58,956 nucleotides of DNA from Ectopseudomonas chengduensis (GCF_900102635.1 NZ_FMZQ01000011.1:146155-205110); one strand, 5' to 3'; shown: positions 1 through 8,895, numbered from the stretch's first letter. A program made the numbers and translations. Notes: generated by a model from the sequence alone, not told the origin.

Positions 1-20
1 CGATTTCGGTGAGGCTGCGA

Positions 21-45
21 TTCGCCGCGAGGCGCGGCTCCTACA
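21..45. repeat. REP-type repeat, half unit
   Basis: A single arm reading CGCCGCGAGGCGCGGCTCC followed by TACAG lies just downstream of the nadC stop. The same arm recurs in full inverted pairs at 3652-3733 and 7866-7938, so this is one half of a REP-type element whose partner is either missing or lies outside the window. Confidence 0.6.
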
Positions 46-58
46 GTGGGTCGGTGGC

Positions 59-907
59 TTACAAGGCCAGGCGCATCGACAAATCCACCGCCTTCACATC
101 CTTGGTCAGCGTCCCTAGCGAGATGTAATCCACCCCCGTCTCTGCGATCACGCGCAAGGTGCTGTCATTGATGCCGCCCGAGGCTTCGAGTTTGGCGCGG
201 CCGGCGGTGAGTCTCACGGCTTCGCGCATGTCGTCCAGTGACAGTTCGTCGAGCATGACGATATCGGCTCCCGCTTCCAGCGCTTCGCGCAGTTCTTCCA
301 GGCTTTCCACTTCCACTTCCACCGGTTTGCCCGGGGCGATCTGGTGGGCGGCGCTGATGGCCTGGGCGATGCCGCCGCAGGCAGCGATGTGGTTTTCCTT
401 TATAAGGAAAGCATCGTACAAACCGATGCGGTGGTTGTGGCAGCCGCCGCAGGTCACGGCGTACTTCTGGGCCAGGCGCAGGCCGGGGAGGGTCTTGCGG
501 GTATCCAGCAGCTTTACCTGGGTGCCTTCAACCAGGTCGGCATAGTGGCGGCAGCGGGTGGCGACTGCAGACAGGGTCTGCAGGAAGTTCAGGGCGCTGC
601 GCTCGCCGCTGAGCAGGGCGCGGGCCGGGCCTTCGAGGCGGAACAGGGTCTGGTCGGCGCTTACCTTGTCACCATCCTGCACCTGCCAGTGCACTGCGAC
701 GCGCGGGTCGAGCTGACGAAATACCGCATCGACCCAGGCGGTGCCGCAAATCACTGCCTCTTCACGCGTGATCACGCGGGCGCTGGCCAGGCGCTCGGCC
801 GGAATCAGCTGGGCGGTGATGTCGCCGCTGCCAATGTCTTCGGCGAGGGCGCGGCGGACGTTGGCTTCGATTTCGCTGCTGAGGTCGGCGAGGGTCAGGT
901 TGGGCAT
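59..907 (-). CDS. nadC: nicotinate-nucleotide pyrophosphorylase (carboxylating)
   Basis: Quinolinate phosphoribosyltransferase, the NAD-biosynthesis enzyme that turns quinolinate and PRPP into nicotinate mononucleotide with loss of CO2; cytosolic. The 282-residue product has the family signatures: TRKTLPGLR in the PRPP/quinolinate site (middle of the protein), GGCHNHRIGLYDAFLIKENH after it, and the C-terminal barrel strands VMLDELS, LEASGGI and DYISLGTLT. The start at 907 is chosen because MPNLTLADL matches the usual family N-terminus and length; a longer in-frame reading to 997 would add about 30 residues unlike the family. In P. aeruginosa PAO1 this gene neighbours the same DUF1631, ampD and ampE genes (recalled). 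Divergent from the next gene. Confidence 0.97.
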   Translation of the reverse strand: MPNLTLADLSSEIEANVRRALAEDIGSGDITAQLIPAERLASARVITREEAVICGTAWVDAVFRQLDPRVAVHWQVQDGDKVSADQTLFRLEGPARALLSGERSALNFLQTLSAVATRCRHYADLVEGTQVKLLDTRKTLPGLRLAQKYAVTCGGCHNHRIGLYDAFLIKENHIAACGGIAQAISAAHQIAPGKPVEVEVESLEELREALEAGADIVMLDELSLDDMREAVRLTAGRAKLEASGGINDSTLRVIAETGVDYISLGTLTKDVKAVDLSMRLAL

Positions 908-1310
908 GATCGGCTCCGGTGTAGACGAGCGGCGATTATAGAGGCAGGCAGGGGCAGGGCAATGGGCTGGAGTGTGCTCGCAGCCATCGAAGGGCAAAGG
1001 ATTTCGCTGCGGCGTGCAGCGTCAGAAGAGGCTTGTGCGGCCCGACCAGCGGGGCAGCGTCACAGGGCTGTCAGCGTTAGGCTGTAGAGATACGGCTGTC
1101 GTGTATTGGCTACCGTCTGGAGGTGGCGTGTAGCTATCTGTGATCTGGGTCATGTCTGTGGGAAAAATTGGCTTGGTATGACGCGCAGCCTCCCTATAAT
1201 GGCTTTACTTTTTTCATTATTGACGCCAGGCCTTTGACGTTACGGACGACGCTCGGTTGACGCTGTGCAGACCAGGAAGCTCGAGTTCGGGCAGTCTGCG
1301 GGAGACTAGA
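908..1310. other. nadC / DUF1631 divergent intergenic region
   Basis: About 400 bases between two divergent starts. It holds the promoter candidate at 1173-1200 reading toward the DUF1631 gene. I see no convincing gene, repeat pair or riboswitch here. The stretch between the -10 box and the start codon (about 110 bases) would be an untranslated leader. Confidence 0.6.
1173..1200 (+). promoter_or_regulatory. sigma-70 promoter candidate for the DUF1631 gene
   Basis: TTGGTA (1173-1178, 4 of 6 to the -35 consensus), a 16-base spacer and a perfect TATAAT (1195-1200), 110 bases before the start at 1311. Seen in the sequence; activity is inferred. Confidence 0.55.
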
Positions 1311-3611
1311 ATGAAGACCGACGCGAATGTGGTGCCCCTGACCAAGGCGACCGCAGAGCAATCGCCAACTTCGCCGGTAGGAAGACTGCCCGTGGCGCTG
1401 ATTCAGGTGCGTGACAAAGCGGCGCAACAGCTCAAGCAGAACCTGCAGAGCCTGTTCGACAATGCTGACGATACCCTCTTCGAGATGGCGGATCGGGCGA
1501 CCAGCAATACCGAGCAGAATGCTTTCTTCGAAGCCATGCGTGACCTGCGTCTGAAGCGCAAGAATATCGAGCGCGGCTTTCTGCAGAAGGTGTTCGAGTC
1601 CTTCGCTAATCTCAATCAGTACGAAATCGGCAAACCACAGCCAGCCTTGGATGCGGTGTCGTTCGACAGCCTGAGCCTGGTGCAGAACGACGAGCTGGAA
1701 GAAACCGTGGCGCTGGACGCCATGGTGGCCAAGGTGATGAGCCGAGACGCTGTTGCGTTGGGCCATCTCACCACGCGCCTCAATGCGGTGATCAGCAAGA
1801 AGCTGGACGACAAGAGCAATCCGCTCGGCCCCACCCTGCTCAGCGAATACTTCCTCGACGCCTGCAGTAGCCTGGGTGTGGAGATCAAGGTCAAGCTGAT
1901 CATCCTCAAGCTGTTCGAAAAGTACGTGCTCGGCAGCTGCGACATGCTTTACGCCGAGGCCAATCAGGCGCTGGTCAGTGCGGGCGTGTTGCCTGAACTG
2001 AAGTCCGCACCGCCGCGCCGTCAGCAGCGCCCGGCAGCTTCCACTTATGCCCAGTCGTCCGGTGAGGAAGGCATTTCCTTGCTCGAAGGCGCTGATCAGG
2101 GCGTGCAGGAAGTCTTCGGCGCACTGCAGGATCTGCTCTCGCAAGTGCGTGGCACATCGATGCCGCGCCGGGCTCAGACAGCCGATGCAATGCCGATCAC
2201 CAGCAGCGACCTGATGCGCCTGCTATCGCACATACAGCAGCGTGCCCCGGCGCAGGTCACCGTCGAAGATTTCGACCTTCGCGACCAGCTCGAACGATTG
2301 CTCGAGCGCGCCAGTGCCAAGAGTGGCAAGGCGCGGGTGGTTGGCGAGGTCGATGAAGATGTGATCAATCTGGTATCGATGCTGTTCGAGTTCATTCTCG
2401 ATGACCGCACCCTGCCGGATTCGCTCAAGGCACTGATTGGCCGTCTGCAGATCCCGATGCTCAAGGTTGCGGTGCTGGACAAGACCTTCTTCAGCCGTGG
2501 CAGCCATCCGGCGCGCCGCTTGCTCAACGAAATCGCCTCAGCCGCGCTGGGTTGGGTCGACCAGGACGATGCGCAGCGTGACAGCCTCTATCAGAAGATC
2601 GAACAGGTGGTTCAGCGCCTGCTGAACGATTTCGTCGATGATCCGGCGATCTTCTCCGAGCTGTTGGCCGAATTCATGGCGTTCACTGGCGATGAGCGTC
2701 GTCGTAGTGAACTGCTGGAGCAGCGTACCCGTGACGCCGAGGAAGGCAGCGCGAAGGCCGAATTGGCCCGCCGCCAGGTCGAACATGCACTGAACGAGCG
2801 GCTGCTGGGCAAGACCCTGCCGGAAGTGGTGGTGCGGCTGCTGCAGGAAGCCTGGAGCAAGGTGCTGATGCTCACTTGCCTCAAGCATGGCGTGGAGTCG
2901 GACGAATGGCAGGCTGCGCTGCAGACCATGGATGACCTGGTCTGGAGTGTCGCCCCGCACGAGGATCCCGAGGCGCGTCTGCGTTTGCTGGAGCTGGTGC
3001 CTGGTTTGCTCAAGGCGCTGCGTGAAGGCATGGCCAGTGCGGCGTTCGATCCGTTCTCTACCAGCGAATTCTTCAGCCAGTTGGAAGTGCTGCATGTACA
3101 GGCTTTCCAGCGCTTCAAGCGCGCGGCCCCGGAAGCCGAGACGGCCGTTGTCGAGGACGCTGCGCACACCGAGCTGAGCGAAGCCGGCATCGAGTTGCCA
3201 CTGCTGGAACTGCCGGCGGCCGAAGAGGTCGAGGACGCTCCGGCGATGGTCGAGGTGGTCGAAGAGATCATTCTGCTCGCGCCGGGCCAGACCCGTCCGC
3301 AGGAGCCGGACGTGGTGCTTCCGGACGACGACGAGGCGCTGCTGCAGGTAGACAGCCTGCGTGTGGGTAGCTGGGTGGAAATCCAGGAAGATGAAGAGCA
3401 CAAGCTGCGTTGCAAGCTGGCGGCCATCATCAAACCCACTGGCAAGTACGTGTTTGTCAATCGCACCGGCATGAAGGTGTTGGAGAAGACGCGCAACGCT
3501 CTGGCGGTGGAGTTCCGCCGCAACGCTGTGCGCCTGCTTGACGATGCGCTGCTGTTCGACCGCGCTCTGGAGTCGGTCATCGGTAACTTACGCAAGCTGA
3601 AGCACAGCTGA
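1311..3611 (+). CDS. DUF1631 family protein
   Basis: A 766-residue protein recognised as the DUF1631 family of gammaproteobacteria, for which I know no established biochemical function. It is mostly predicted helical and acidic, without signal peptide or membrane segment. A Glu/Val-rich acidic linker (roughly residues 610-680) joins the body to a C-terminal module of about 90 residues (DSLRVGSWVEI ... LAAIIKPTGKYVFVNRTGMK ... LLDDALLFDRALESV), which has the spacing of a small beta-barrel reminiscent of PilZ-like folds; that resemblance is my impression, not a proven match. The start at 1311 follows GGAG at 1301 and gives MKTDANVV. It is followed by a hairpin (3614-3642) and REP repeats. The neighbours nadC and ampDE match P. 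aeruginosa order (recalled). Confidence 0.85.
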   Translation: MKTDANVVPLTKATAEQSPTSPVGRLPVALIQVRDKAAQQLKQNLQSLFDNADDTLFEMADRATSNTEQNAFFEAMRDLRLKRKNIERGFLQKVFESFANLNQYEIGKPQPALDAVSFDSLSLVQNDELEETVALDAMVAKVMSRDAVALGHLTTRLNAVISKKLDDKSNPLGPTLLSEYFLDACSSLGVEIKVKLIILKLFEKYVLGSCDMLYAEANQALVSAGVLPELKSAPPRRQQRPAASTYAQSSGEEGISLLEGADQGVQEVFGALQDLLSQVRGTSMPRRAQTADAMPITSSDLMRLLSHIQQRAPAQVTVEDFDLRDQLERLLERASAKSGKARVVGEVDEDVINLVSMLFEFILDDRTLPDSLKALIGRLQIPMLKVAVLDKTFFSRGSHPARRLLNEIASAALGWVDQDDAQRDSLYQKIEQVVQRLLNDFVDDPAIFSELLAEFMAFTGDERRRSELLEQRTRDAEEGSAKAELARRQVEHALNERLLGKTLPEVVVRLLQEAWSKVLMLTCLKHGVESDEWQAALQTMDDLVWSVAPHEDPEARLRLLELVPGLLKALREGMASAAFDPFSTSEFFSQLEVLHVQAFQRFKRAAPEAETAVVEDAAHTELSEAGIELPLLELPAAEEVEDAPAMVEVVEEIILLAPGQTRPQEPDVVLPDDDEALLQVDSLRVGSWVEIQEDEEHKLRCKLAAIIKPTGKYVFVNRTGMKVLEKTRNALAVEFRRNAVRLLDDALLFDRALESVIGNLRKLKHS

Positions 3612-3613
3612 TT

Positions 3614-3642
3614 GTTGCCAGGAGCGCTTCGCGCCTGGCAAC
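3614..3642. terminator. hairpin after the DUF1631 gene, possible terminator
   Basis: GTTGCCAG pairs with CTGGCAAC, with an inner GCGC/GCGC stem and a TTC loop, starting two bases after the stop codon. No T-run follows, so intrinsic termination is doubtful; it may act as an RNA 3' end stabiliser. Confidence 0.4.
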
Positions 3643-3651
3643 GGCCTGGTC

Positions 3652-3733
3652 TGTAGGAGCCCCGCCCCGGGGCGAAGCTTTTAAATCCTGCGGCGTGCTC
3701 GATATCGATTCGCCGCGAGGCGCGGCTCCTACA
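3652..3733. repeat. REP-type inverted pair (GTAGGAGC...GCCGCGA family)
   Basis: TGTAGGAGCCCCGCCCC at the left end and the inverted arm CGCCGCGAGGCGCGGCTCC-TACA at the right end, about 45 bases apart. Same family as 21-45, 5435-5497 and 7866-7938. The rest of this 388-base gap (3734-3999) holds another widespread short repeat-like stretch near 3845-3885 (GGTTTCCGCCTTCGCGGGCG) and no gene that I can support. Confidence 0.75.
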
Positions 3734-3999
3734 GGGCGTGATCCTCGGGATATTCTGAAAAACGTCATTGCTGCGCAGGCGGGACAGCAGCTTTATCGTT
3801 GAACAGCGCTTGCGCTGGTCTGAGGGGGGATAATTCAGAACCTGCGGTTTTCCTGGGTTTCCGCCTTCGCGGGCGTGACGATGAATGAGTTTTTCTGAGT
3901 TTCCCTCGATTTTCCCCGCCTTTGCACATCCTGTTGCGGCCTCGCGCTTGGCCGCCGTAGCCGCCTGCTCTAGAGTGGTGACACGTTCAGGAGTGTCAC

Positions 4000-4551
4000 A
4001 TGCAGCTCGACCCTTCCACTGGCTGGTTTCAGGGCATCCCTCACTGCCCATCGCCGAATTTCAACGCTCGCCCCGGTGGCGAGATCTCTCTGCTGGTGAT
4101 GCACAACATCAGCCTGCCGCCTGGGCAGTTCGGCACCGGCAAGGTGCAGGCGTTCTTTCAGAACCGCTTGCCCGTGCACGAGCATCCTTTCTTCGCCGAG
4201 ATCGCGTCCCTGCAGGTTTCTGCGCATTTCTTCATCGAGCGTGATGGCGGGCTGACGCAGTTCGTCTCCTGTCTGGATCGTGCCTGGCACGCCGGGGTTT
4301 CCTGGTTCGAGGGGCGCGACAACTGCAATGATTTTTCGCTAGGAGTGGAGCTGGAAGGGACGGATGATCTGCCCTACACCGACGCTCAGTACGCCAGGTT
4401 GGTCGAGCTGACGCGACAGTTGCTGGACGCCTACCCGGCGCTGTCGACGCAGCGTATCCGTGGCCACAGCGATATCGCGCCTGGGCGCAAGACCGACCCG
4501 GGGGCAGCGTTCGACTGGTCGCGTCTGCACGCCGAATTGAAGGAGAGGTAG
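4000..4551 (+). CDS. ampD: 1,6-anhydro-N-acetylmuramyl-L-alanine amidase AmpD
   Basis: Cytosolic zinc amidase of peptidoglycan recycling. It cuts the peptide from 1,6-anhydro-MurNAc-peptides and so lowers the signal that makes AmpR induce ampC beta-lactamase. The 183-residue length is normal for the family. Visible features: N-terminal LDPSTGWFQGIPHCPSPNFN, zinc-ligand region LLVMHNISLP (His35), the AHFFIERDG strand, LGVELEG, and the C-terminal RGHSDIAPGRKTDPG carrying the second zinc His and the Asp. The start follows AGGAG about eight bases upstream. The next gene, ampE, begins two bases after the stop, so the two are one operon as in other pseudomonads. No catalytic residue looks altered. 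Confidence 0.97.
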   Translation: MQLDPSTGWFQGIPHCPSPNFNARPGGEISLLVMHNISLPPGQFGTGKVQAFFQNRLPVHEHPFFAEIASLQVSAHFFIERDGGLTQFVSCLDRAWHAGVSWFEGRDNCNDFSLGVELEGTDDLPYTDAQYARLVELTRQLLDAYPALSTQRIRGHSDIAPGRKTDPGAAFDWSRLHAELKER

Positions 4552-4553
4552 CA

Positions 4554-5387
4554 ATGAGTTTTCTGGTGATTCTGCTGGTGCTGTGGGTCGAGAAATTTTC
4601 TGCCTGGCGTCTGCGCATCCAGCAGGACGGCCCCTGGTTGGCGCAACTGCAGCGCCTGCAACAAGGCGGTTTGCAGCAAGCCCCATGGCTGTGCCTGGCC
4701 ATTCTGGTGCTGTTGCCGGTGTTGGCGCTGGGTCTGCTGTTGCTGATCCTAAAGCCGCTGGCATATGGCTGGCTGGCATTTCCAGTGCATTTGCTGGTAC
4801 TGATCTACAGCCTGGGGCGTGGTGATCTGCTTGCGGCGCTAGGGCCGTTTCGCGACGCCTGGCGGCGCGGTGACGGTCAGGCGGCTTACCACGTGGCTGA
4901 ACGTGATCTTTCGTTGCAGCCGGAGGAGGGCACCGAACTGTTGCAGCAGGTTCAGGGGCATCTGCTGTGGCAGGCCTATCAGAGCTTCTTCGCCGTTATC
5001 TTCTGGTATCTGCTGCTCGGCCCCATGGCGGCGCTGGCTTATCGCCTGTTGGCCTTGAGCGCCGAGCATGCACAGCAAGCCGCTCTGCGTGAGCGCGCCG
5101 TGCAACTGCGCCACGCCTTCGATTGGCTGCCGGCGCGGGTACTGGCTTCCAGTTTTGCGCTGGTCGGTAATTTCGTCGCCGTCAGCCGCGCTTTGCTGCA
5201 TGAGTTGCTGAGCTGGGACATTTCTGCCGCGCAACTGGTGATCAAGGCCGGACGTGCGGCCGGTGAGATGCCGCCGCCGGTGATGGGCGAGGAAGGCGTC
5301 AATACCCTGGATCAGCTGTGGCAACTGCTGATTCGTGCAGCGGTGGTCTGGTACGCCGGTTACGCGGTCTGGGTGTTGTTCATCTAG
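4554..5387 (+). CDS. ampE: AmpE, inner-membrane regulatory protein of beta-lactamase induction
   Basis: A 277-residue polytopic inner-membrane protein of the AmpE/CobD-like family. Family members are described as putative sensory or accessory proteins coupled to AmpD; the molecular reaction is not settled. Seen here: an N-terminal hydrophobic segment (MSFLVILLVLWVEKF), a hydrophobic block around residues 45-85 (APWLCLAILVLLPVLALGLL), a central cytosolic-looking part with RDAWRRGDGQAAYH, a further segment near 145-165 (FFAVIFWYLLLGPMAALAYR) and a C-terminal one (WYAGYAVWVLFI). It starts two bases after ampD and is probably translated from the same message. A REP pair follows at 5435-5497. Confidence 0.93.
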   Translation: MSFLVILLVLWVEKFSAWRLRIQQDGPWLAQLQRLQQGGLQQAPWLCLAILVLLPVLALGLLLLILKPLAYGWLAFPVHLLVLIYSLGRGDLLAALGPFRDAWRRGDGQAAYHVAERDLSLQPEEGTELLQQVQGHLLWQAYQSFFAVIFWYLLLGPMAALAYRLLALSAEHAQQAALRERAVQLRHAFDWLPARVLASSFALVGNFVAVSRALLHELLSWDISAAQLVIKAGRAAGEMPPPVMGEEGVNTLDQLWQLLIRAAVVWYAGYAVWVLFI

Positions 5388-5434
5388 AAGTGCCCATCGA
5401 GAGCCTGAGCCTCTCTGTTTCGTCGTGCTGGTTT

Positions 5435-5497
5435 TGTAGGAGCTGCGCCCTGCGGCGAATGGCAAAACAGTATTCGTTCCGAGTCGGGGCTCCTACA
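5435..5497. repeat. REP-type inverted pair
   Basis: TGTAGGAGCTGCGCCCTGCG and, inverted about 20 bases later, CGGGGCTCCTACA. It marks the end of the ampDE operon and belongs to the same family as 3652-3733. Confidence 0.7.
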
Positions 5498-5533
5498 CGG
5501 CCTTAGCTGGATTCGCTGGGCGCGCATTTAACC

Positions 5534-5560
5534 TTAAGTTACAGAGACGCGTGTCGATAA
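5534..5560 (+). promoter_or_regulatory. sigma-28 (FliA) promoter candidate for the chemotaxis transducer
   Basis: TTAAGTTA (5534-5541), 11 bases, then GTCGATAA (5553-5560). Against the FliA consensus TAAAGTTT-N11-GCCGATAA this is 6 of 8 and 7 of 8 with exact spacing. It reads toward the transducer gene at 5742, leaving a leader of about 180 bases. Chemotaxis transducers are classic FliA-class genes. Confidence 0.65.
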
Positions 5561-5741
5561 GGGGTATAAGGAGGCGGTAGCCGACCCTGTTTGGTGATTT
5601 TCGTCACTTTATCTGCCTGTATTCGCCGCGTAGATTCACGCGCCACAGGTCGGGCTGCGCAGGACGCCGTTGTCAGCCCGTGAGAGGCTCGGCGGCGATC
5701 CAAGCGATACCAATAACAATAATGGCAACTGGAGACGTCTA

Positions 5742-7772
5742 GTGAAGACCGTGTTGTATCCGGCCATCGCGCTGATGAATCGCCTCAGCTTCGGTATGAA
5801 GTTCAGCCTGATCAGCGTTTTATTCTTCCTGCCCATGCTCGTCACCAACTTCTATCTGGTGCGCGACTCCTATCGTCAGTTCGTCGGCACCCAGACTGCC
5901 CTGGAAAGCCTCGAGCTACTCGGCAGCAGCCTGCAGCTGCGCCGCGATCTTGAAAGCCTCAACGATCTGGTGCAGATCAACTCGATGATCGGTCAGTCCG
6001 GTCAGGCGGGGGATCTGGAAGGGCGTATAGATCAACTGCAGCAGTCGCTCAATGCCGGCCTGCAAGGCCTGCAGCCGGTGACCGGCGATGCCGAGCAGGC
6101 AGCGGAGTTCGTCGCCAAGCGCGATGAATTGCTGGCCGAGCTGAAAAGCGCGGAGGCCGAGACCTCGTTGCAGAGCAAGACTGTCATCGTCGAGAAGCTG
6201 CTGGGCTCCTCCCAGGTCTTCATCAAGCTGGTGGCCAGCCAGGCGGGGTTGAGCCAGGACCCGCAACGCCAGGTGCGGCAGATTACCGAGCTGATCACCA
6301 ACGTCACCCCACAGATCACCAATGTGCTCAGCCAAGGCCGTGCCATCGGCGCCTATTCCCTGGGGCAGGGTTTTCTCAATTCGGCGGCCAGTACCAAGTT
6401 CGATGATCTGCTGCTGCAGTTGGAGAAGTTGCATGCCGAGTACGGCCTGAATCTGCAGGAGGCACTGGCCGGTAACGTCGCGGCGCAGAATGGGCTGGGC
6501 AGCCTGGCCGAAGCCAGTCGCCAGAGTCTTAAGGACAGCGGCGTGCTGTTCGAGGATCAGGTGATCATCGCCGACAGCCTGGATACGCCCTGGGCGCAGT
6601 TCTACGATCAGGTCAGCCAGGAAATGGCCAAGACCTACGCCTTCAACGACGGTCTGCTGGCGTTCCTCGATAGCCAGTTGAGTGAGCGGCTGACCGAGAA
6701 CCGTGCACAGATGGTGTTGCTGGTGGTGGCGTTGGTGGTGGTGTTCCTGTTGATCGTCTACCTCTACAGCGGCTTCTACGTTTCCACCCGCTCTACCCTG
6801 AAAAATCTGGGCAAGGTGATGGATAGGGTTGCCGCAGGCGATATGACGGCCAACTTCCAGGCACAGAGCCGAGACGAGCTGGGCGAGCTGGGGCAGGTGT
6901 TCAACCAGACCGTGGTGCGTATCCATGACCTGATCGAGCGCGTCGGGCATACGGTGGGCGAGGTCGGTGGCCAGGCGGATCGCGTCGAGCTGGTTTCAGG
7001 CGAGAGCAACCAGGCGGTGGCCGGTCAGCGTGCACAGATCGAGCAGGTGGCCACGGCGATGAACCAGATGTCCGCCACTGCCCAGGAGGTGGCGCGTAGC
7101 GCTGCCGCAGCGGTAGGCAGTGCGCAGAGCGTGAATCAGGAAACGGTCAGTGGCCGCGCGTTGGTCGAGCAACAGGTTGGTGCGATCCAGCGTCTTGCCG
7201 GTGAAATCGACCAGTCGGTGGCGGTGATCAACCAACTGGCCAGCGACAGTGCGGCGATCAGCCAGGTGCTCGATGTGATCAAGGGTATCGCCGAGCAGAC
7301 CAACCTGCTGGCGCTCAATGCTGCCATCGAGGCGGCGCGGGCTGGTGAACAGGGTCGCGGTTTCGCCGTGGTGGCTGACGAGGTGCGCAATCTGGCCAAG
7401 CGCACGCAGCAGTCCACCGAGGAAATCGAGGCGATGATCGCCAAGCTTCAGGGCGGTGTGGGGGCGGCGGTGAAGGCGATGAACGCCAGTCACCAGATGG
7501 CGGATGGTACGGTCAGCCAGTCGGCCAAGGTGCAGCAGGCCCTGGAGAACATCCTCGGTGCGGTGGGCATGATCGTCGACCAGAACCAGCAGATCGCCGC
7601 GGCGGCCGAGCAGCAGACGGCGGTGGCGCACGATATCGACCAGAATATCGTCGAGATCAACCACGCGGGTGAGCGTACCGCTGCCGGTGCCAGCCAGACC
7701 GAGCAGGCCAGCCGCGAGCTGAGCGAGCTGGTTACGCGTCTCAAGCAGTTGATCGGCGCATTCCGGGTCTGA
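5742..7772 (+). CDS. methyl-accepting chemotaxis protein
   Basis: A 676-residue inner-membrane chemoreceptor that controls CheA autophosphorylation. Order of parts: a cytosolic tip and TM1 (about residues 22-42, FSLISVLFFLPMLVTNFYLV), a roughly 280-residue periplasmic sensor of helical-bundle type with no ligand motif I can name, TM2 (about 323-346), HAMP (about 347-400, GKVMDRVAAGDMTANF), then the signalling helices with the conserved tip GIAEQTNLLALNAAIEAARA (about 516-535). The GTG at 5742 is chosen over the longer reading from 5670 because GGAGA lies eight bases upstream and the extra N-terminal residues are not receptor-like. No CheR-binding pentapeptide is seen at the C-terminus. In P. 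aeruginosa the homologous transducer also follows ampE (recalled). The ligand is unknown. Confidence 0.93.
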   Translation: MKTVLYPAIALMNRLSFGMKFSLISVLFFLPMLVTNFYLVRDSYRQFVGTQTALESLELLGSSLQLRRDLESLNDLVQINSMIGQSGQAGDLEGRIDQLQQSLNAGLQGLQPVTGDAEQAAEFVAKRDELLAELKSAEAETSLQSKTVIVEKLLGSSQVFIKLVASQAGLSQDPQRQVRQITELITNVTPQITNVLSQGRAIGAYSLGQGFLNSAASTKFDDLLLQLEKLHAEYGLNLQEALAGNVAAQNGLGSLAEASRQSLKDSGVLFEDQVIIADSLDTPWAQFYDQVSQEMAKTYAFNDGLLAFLDSQLSERLTENRAQMVLLVVALVVVFLLIVYLYSGFYVSTRSTLKNLGKVMDRVAAGDMTANFQAQSRDELGELGQVFNQTVVRIHDLIERVGHTVGEVGGQADRVELVSGESNQAVAGQRAQIEQVATAMNQMSATAQEVARSAAAAVGSAQSVNQETVSGRALVEQQVGAIQRLAGEIDQSVAVINQLASDSAAISQVLDVIKGIAEQTNLLALNAAIEAARAGEQGRGFAVVADEVRNLAKRTQQSTEEIEAMIAKLQGGVGAAVKAMNASHQMADGTVSQSAKVQQALENILGAVGMIVDQNQQIAAAAEQQTAVAHDIDQNIVEINHAGERTAAGASQTEQASRELSELVTRLKQLIGAFRV

Positions 7773-7779
7773 TCGCTGC

Positions 7780-7837
7780 GTGGGAGGCGCTTCAGTGGCG
7801 ATGCTTTTGTAGTCGTCGCGGCTGAAGCCCCTCCCAC
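7780..7837. repeat. inverted repeat, GTGGGAGGGGCTTCAGCCGCGAC family
   Basis: GTGGGAGGCGCTTCAG and its inverted partner GCGGCTGAAGCCCCTCCCAC directly after the transducer stop. The same family recurs inside the amide operon at 32091, 32541 and 33704. Confidence 0.75.
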
Positions 7838-7865
7838 AGCATTCCCGCGGCCGTCGCGTTGGCCC

Positions 7866-7938
7866 TGTAGGAGCGGCGCCCCGCCGCGAATCTGGGCGAC
7901 ACGGTCTGGAAACATGCGCCCCGAGGCGGGGCTCCTAC
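7866..7938. repeat. REP-type inverted pair
   Basis: TGTAGGAGCGGCGCCCCGCC with the inverted CCGAGGCGGGGCTCCTAC. It fills the gap between two convergent genes (transducer and TatD-family gene). Confidence 0.75.
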
Positions 7939-7979
7939 GGACGGTCGTGAAGGGCGATTTGCCTGACCATCTGTGCGGT

Positions 7980-8759
7980 CTATGCCCAGCCGAACAACTC
8001 ATCCGCATTACGGCTGCTGGCCGTAGCCAGCTCTTCGGCCGTAACGCCACGCAACGCTGCCAGCTCGGCACAGATGTCAGACAGGTATTCCGGGCTGTTG
8101 CGCTGGTTGGGGTGCATGGCCGGGGCCATGTCCGGCGAGTCGGTTTCCAGCATGATGCTCTCCAACGGCAGCTGCGCCACCACCTTGCGCAGGCGATTGG
8201 CCTGCGGCCAGGTGGCGGCGCCGCCGAGACCGAGGCGAAAGCCCAGCTTGATGTACTCGCGTGCTTCCTCATGGCTACCGGCGAAGGCGTGGATAATGCC
8301 ACCGCGTGCCAGGCGAAAACGCTTGAGTGTGGCGATGGTCGCGGCATGGGCACGGCGCACGTGCAGCAGCACCGGTAACTCGAACTCGGCGGCCAGTCGC
8401 AGCTGCGCTTCGAACAGCGCTTGCTGGCGCTGCCGATCCAGGTGTTCCAGGTAATAATCCAGGCCGAACTCACCGACGGCGCACAGCTTGCGGTGCCCGG
8501 CCAGTTTGCCCAGCCAGTCGCGCAGCTCATCGAGATGCTCTGGGCGGTGATCGTCCAGATAGACCGGATGCAGGCCGAAGGCTGCGTACAGGCCCTCATC
8601 CTCTTCGACCAGCTGCCACAACCGCTGCCAGTTGGCCTGGTAGACGCCCAGCACCACCATGCGCTGCACGCCCAGCGCGTGGCTGCGCGCGAGTACTTCG
8701 TCGCGATCGGCGTCGAAGTCGGGGAAGTCCAGGTGCGTATGGGTGTCGATCAGGCGCAT
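7980..8759 (-). CDS. TatD-family metal-dependent hydrolase / DNase
   Basis: A 259-residue TIM-barrel metallo-hydrolase of the TatD/YcfH/YjjV family; characterised members are 3'-5' exonucleases, and the substrate here is not shown. Motifs: metal-binding THTHLDFPDFD at the N-terminus, GEFGLDYY with the bridging Glu, LHVRRAH, IIHAFAGS, and LETDSPDMAP near the C-terminus. The ATG at 8759 (MRLIDTHTHL) fits the family; a GTG four codons upstream at 8771 is possible and neither has a strong ribosome site. In other pseudomonads, as I recall for P. putida, a TatD-family gene sits beside fruR; here an AsmA gene lies in between. Confidence 0.92.
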   Translation of the reverse strand: MRLIDTHTHLDFPDFDADRDEVLARSHALGVQRMVVLGVYQANWQRLWQLVEEDEGLYAAFGLHPVYLDDHRPEHLDELRDWLGKLAGHRKLCAVGEFGLDYYLEHLDRQRQQALFEAQLRLAAEFELPVLLHVRRAHAATIATLKRFRLARGGIIHAFAGSHEEAREYIKLGFRLGLGGAATWPQANRLRKVVAQLPLESIMLETDSPDMAPAMHPNQRNSPEYLSDICAELAALRGVTAEELATASSRNADELFGWA

Positions 8760-8895
8760 CGGTCTGCTCACCAGCGGGCGTTCAGAATCGGCTATTTTCC
8801 CCTTTCACGCCAGGGCAAGGGAGCGTTGGCGAATCTTTTCAGTCGTATGGACATGGACGAGTTTCACTCGGGCAGTGAAATAAGGAGGTCGCTGG

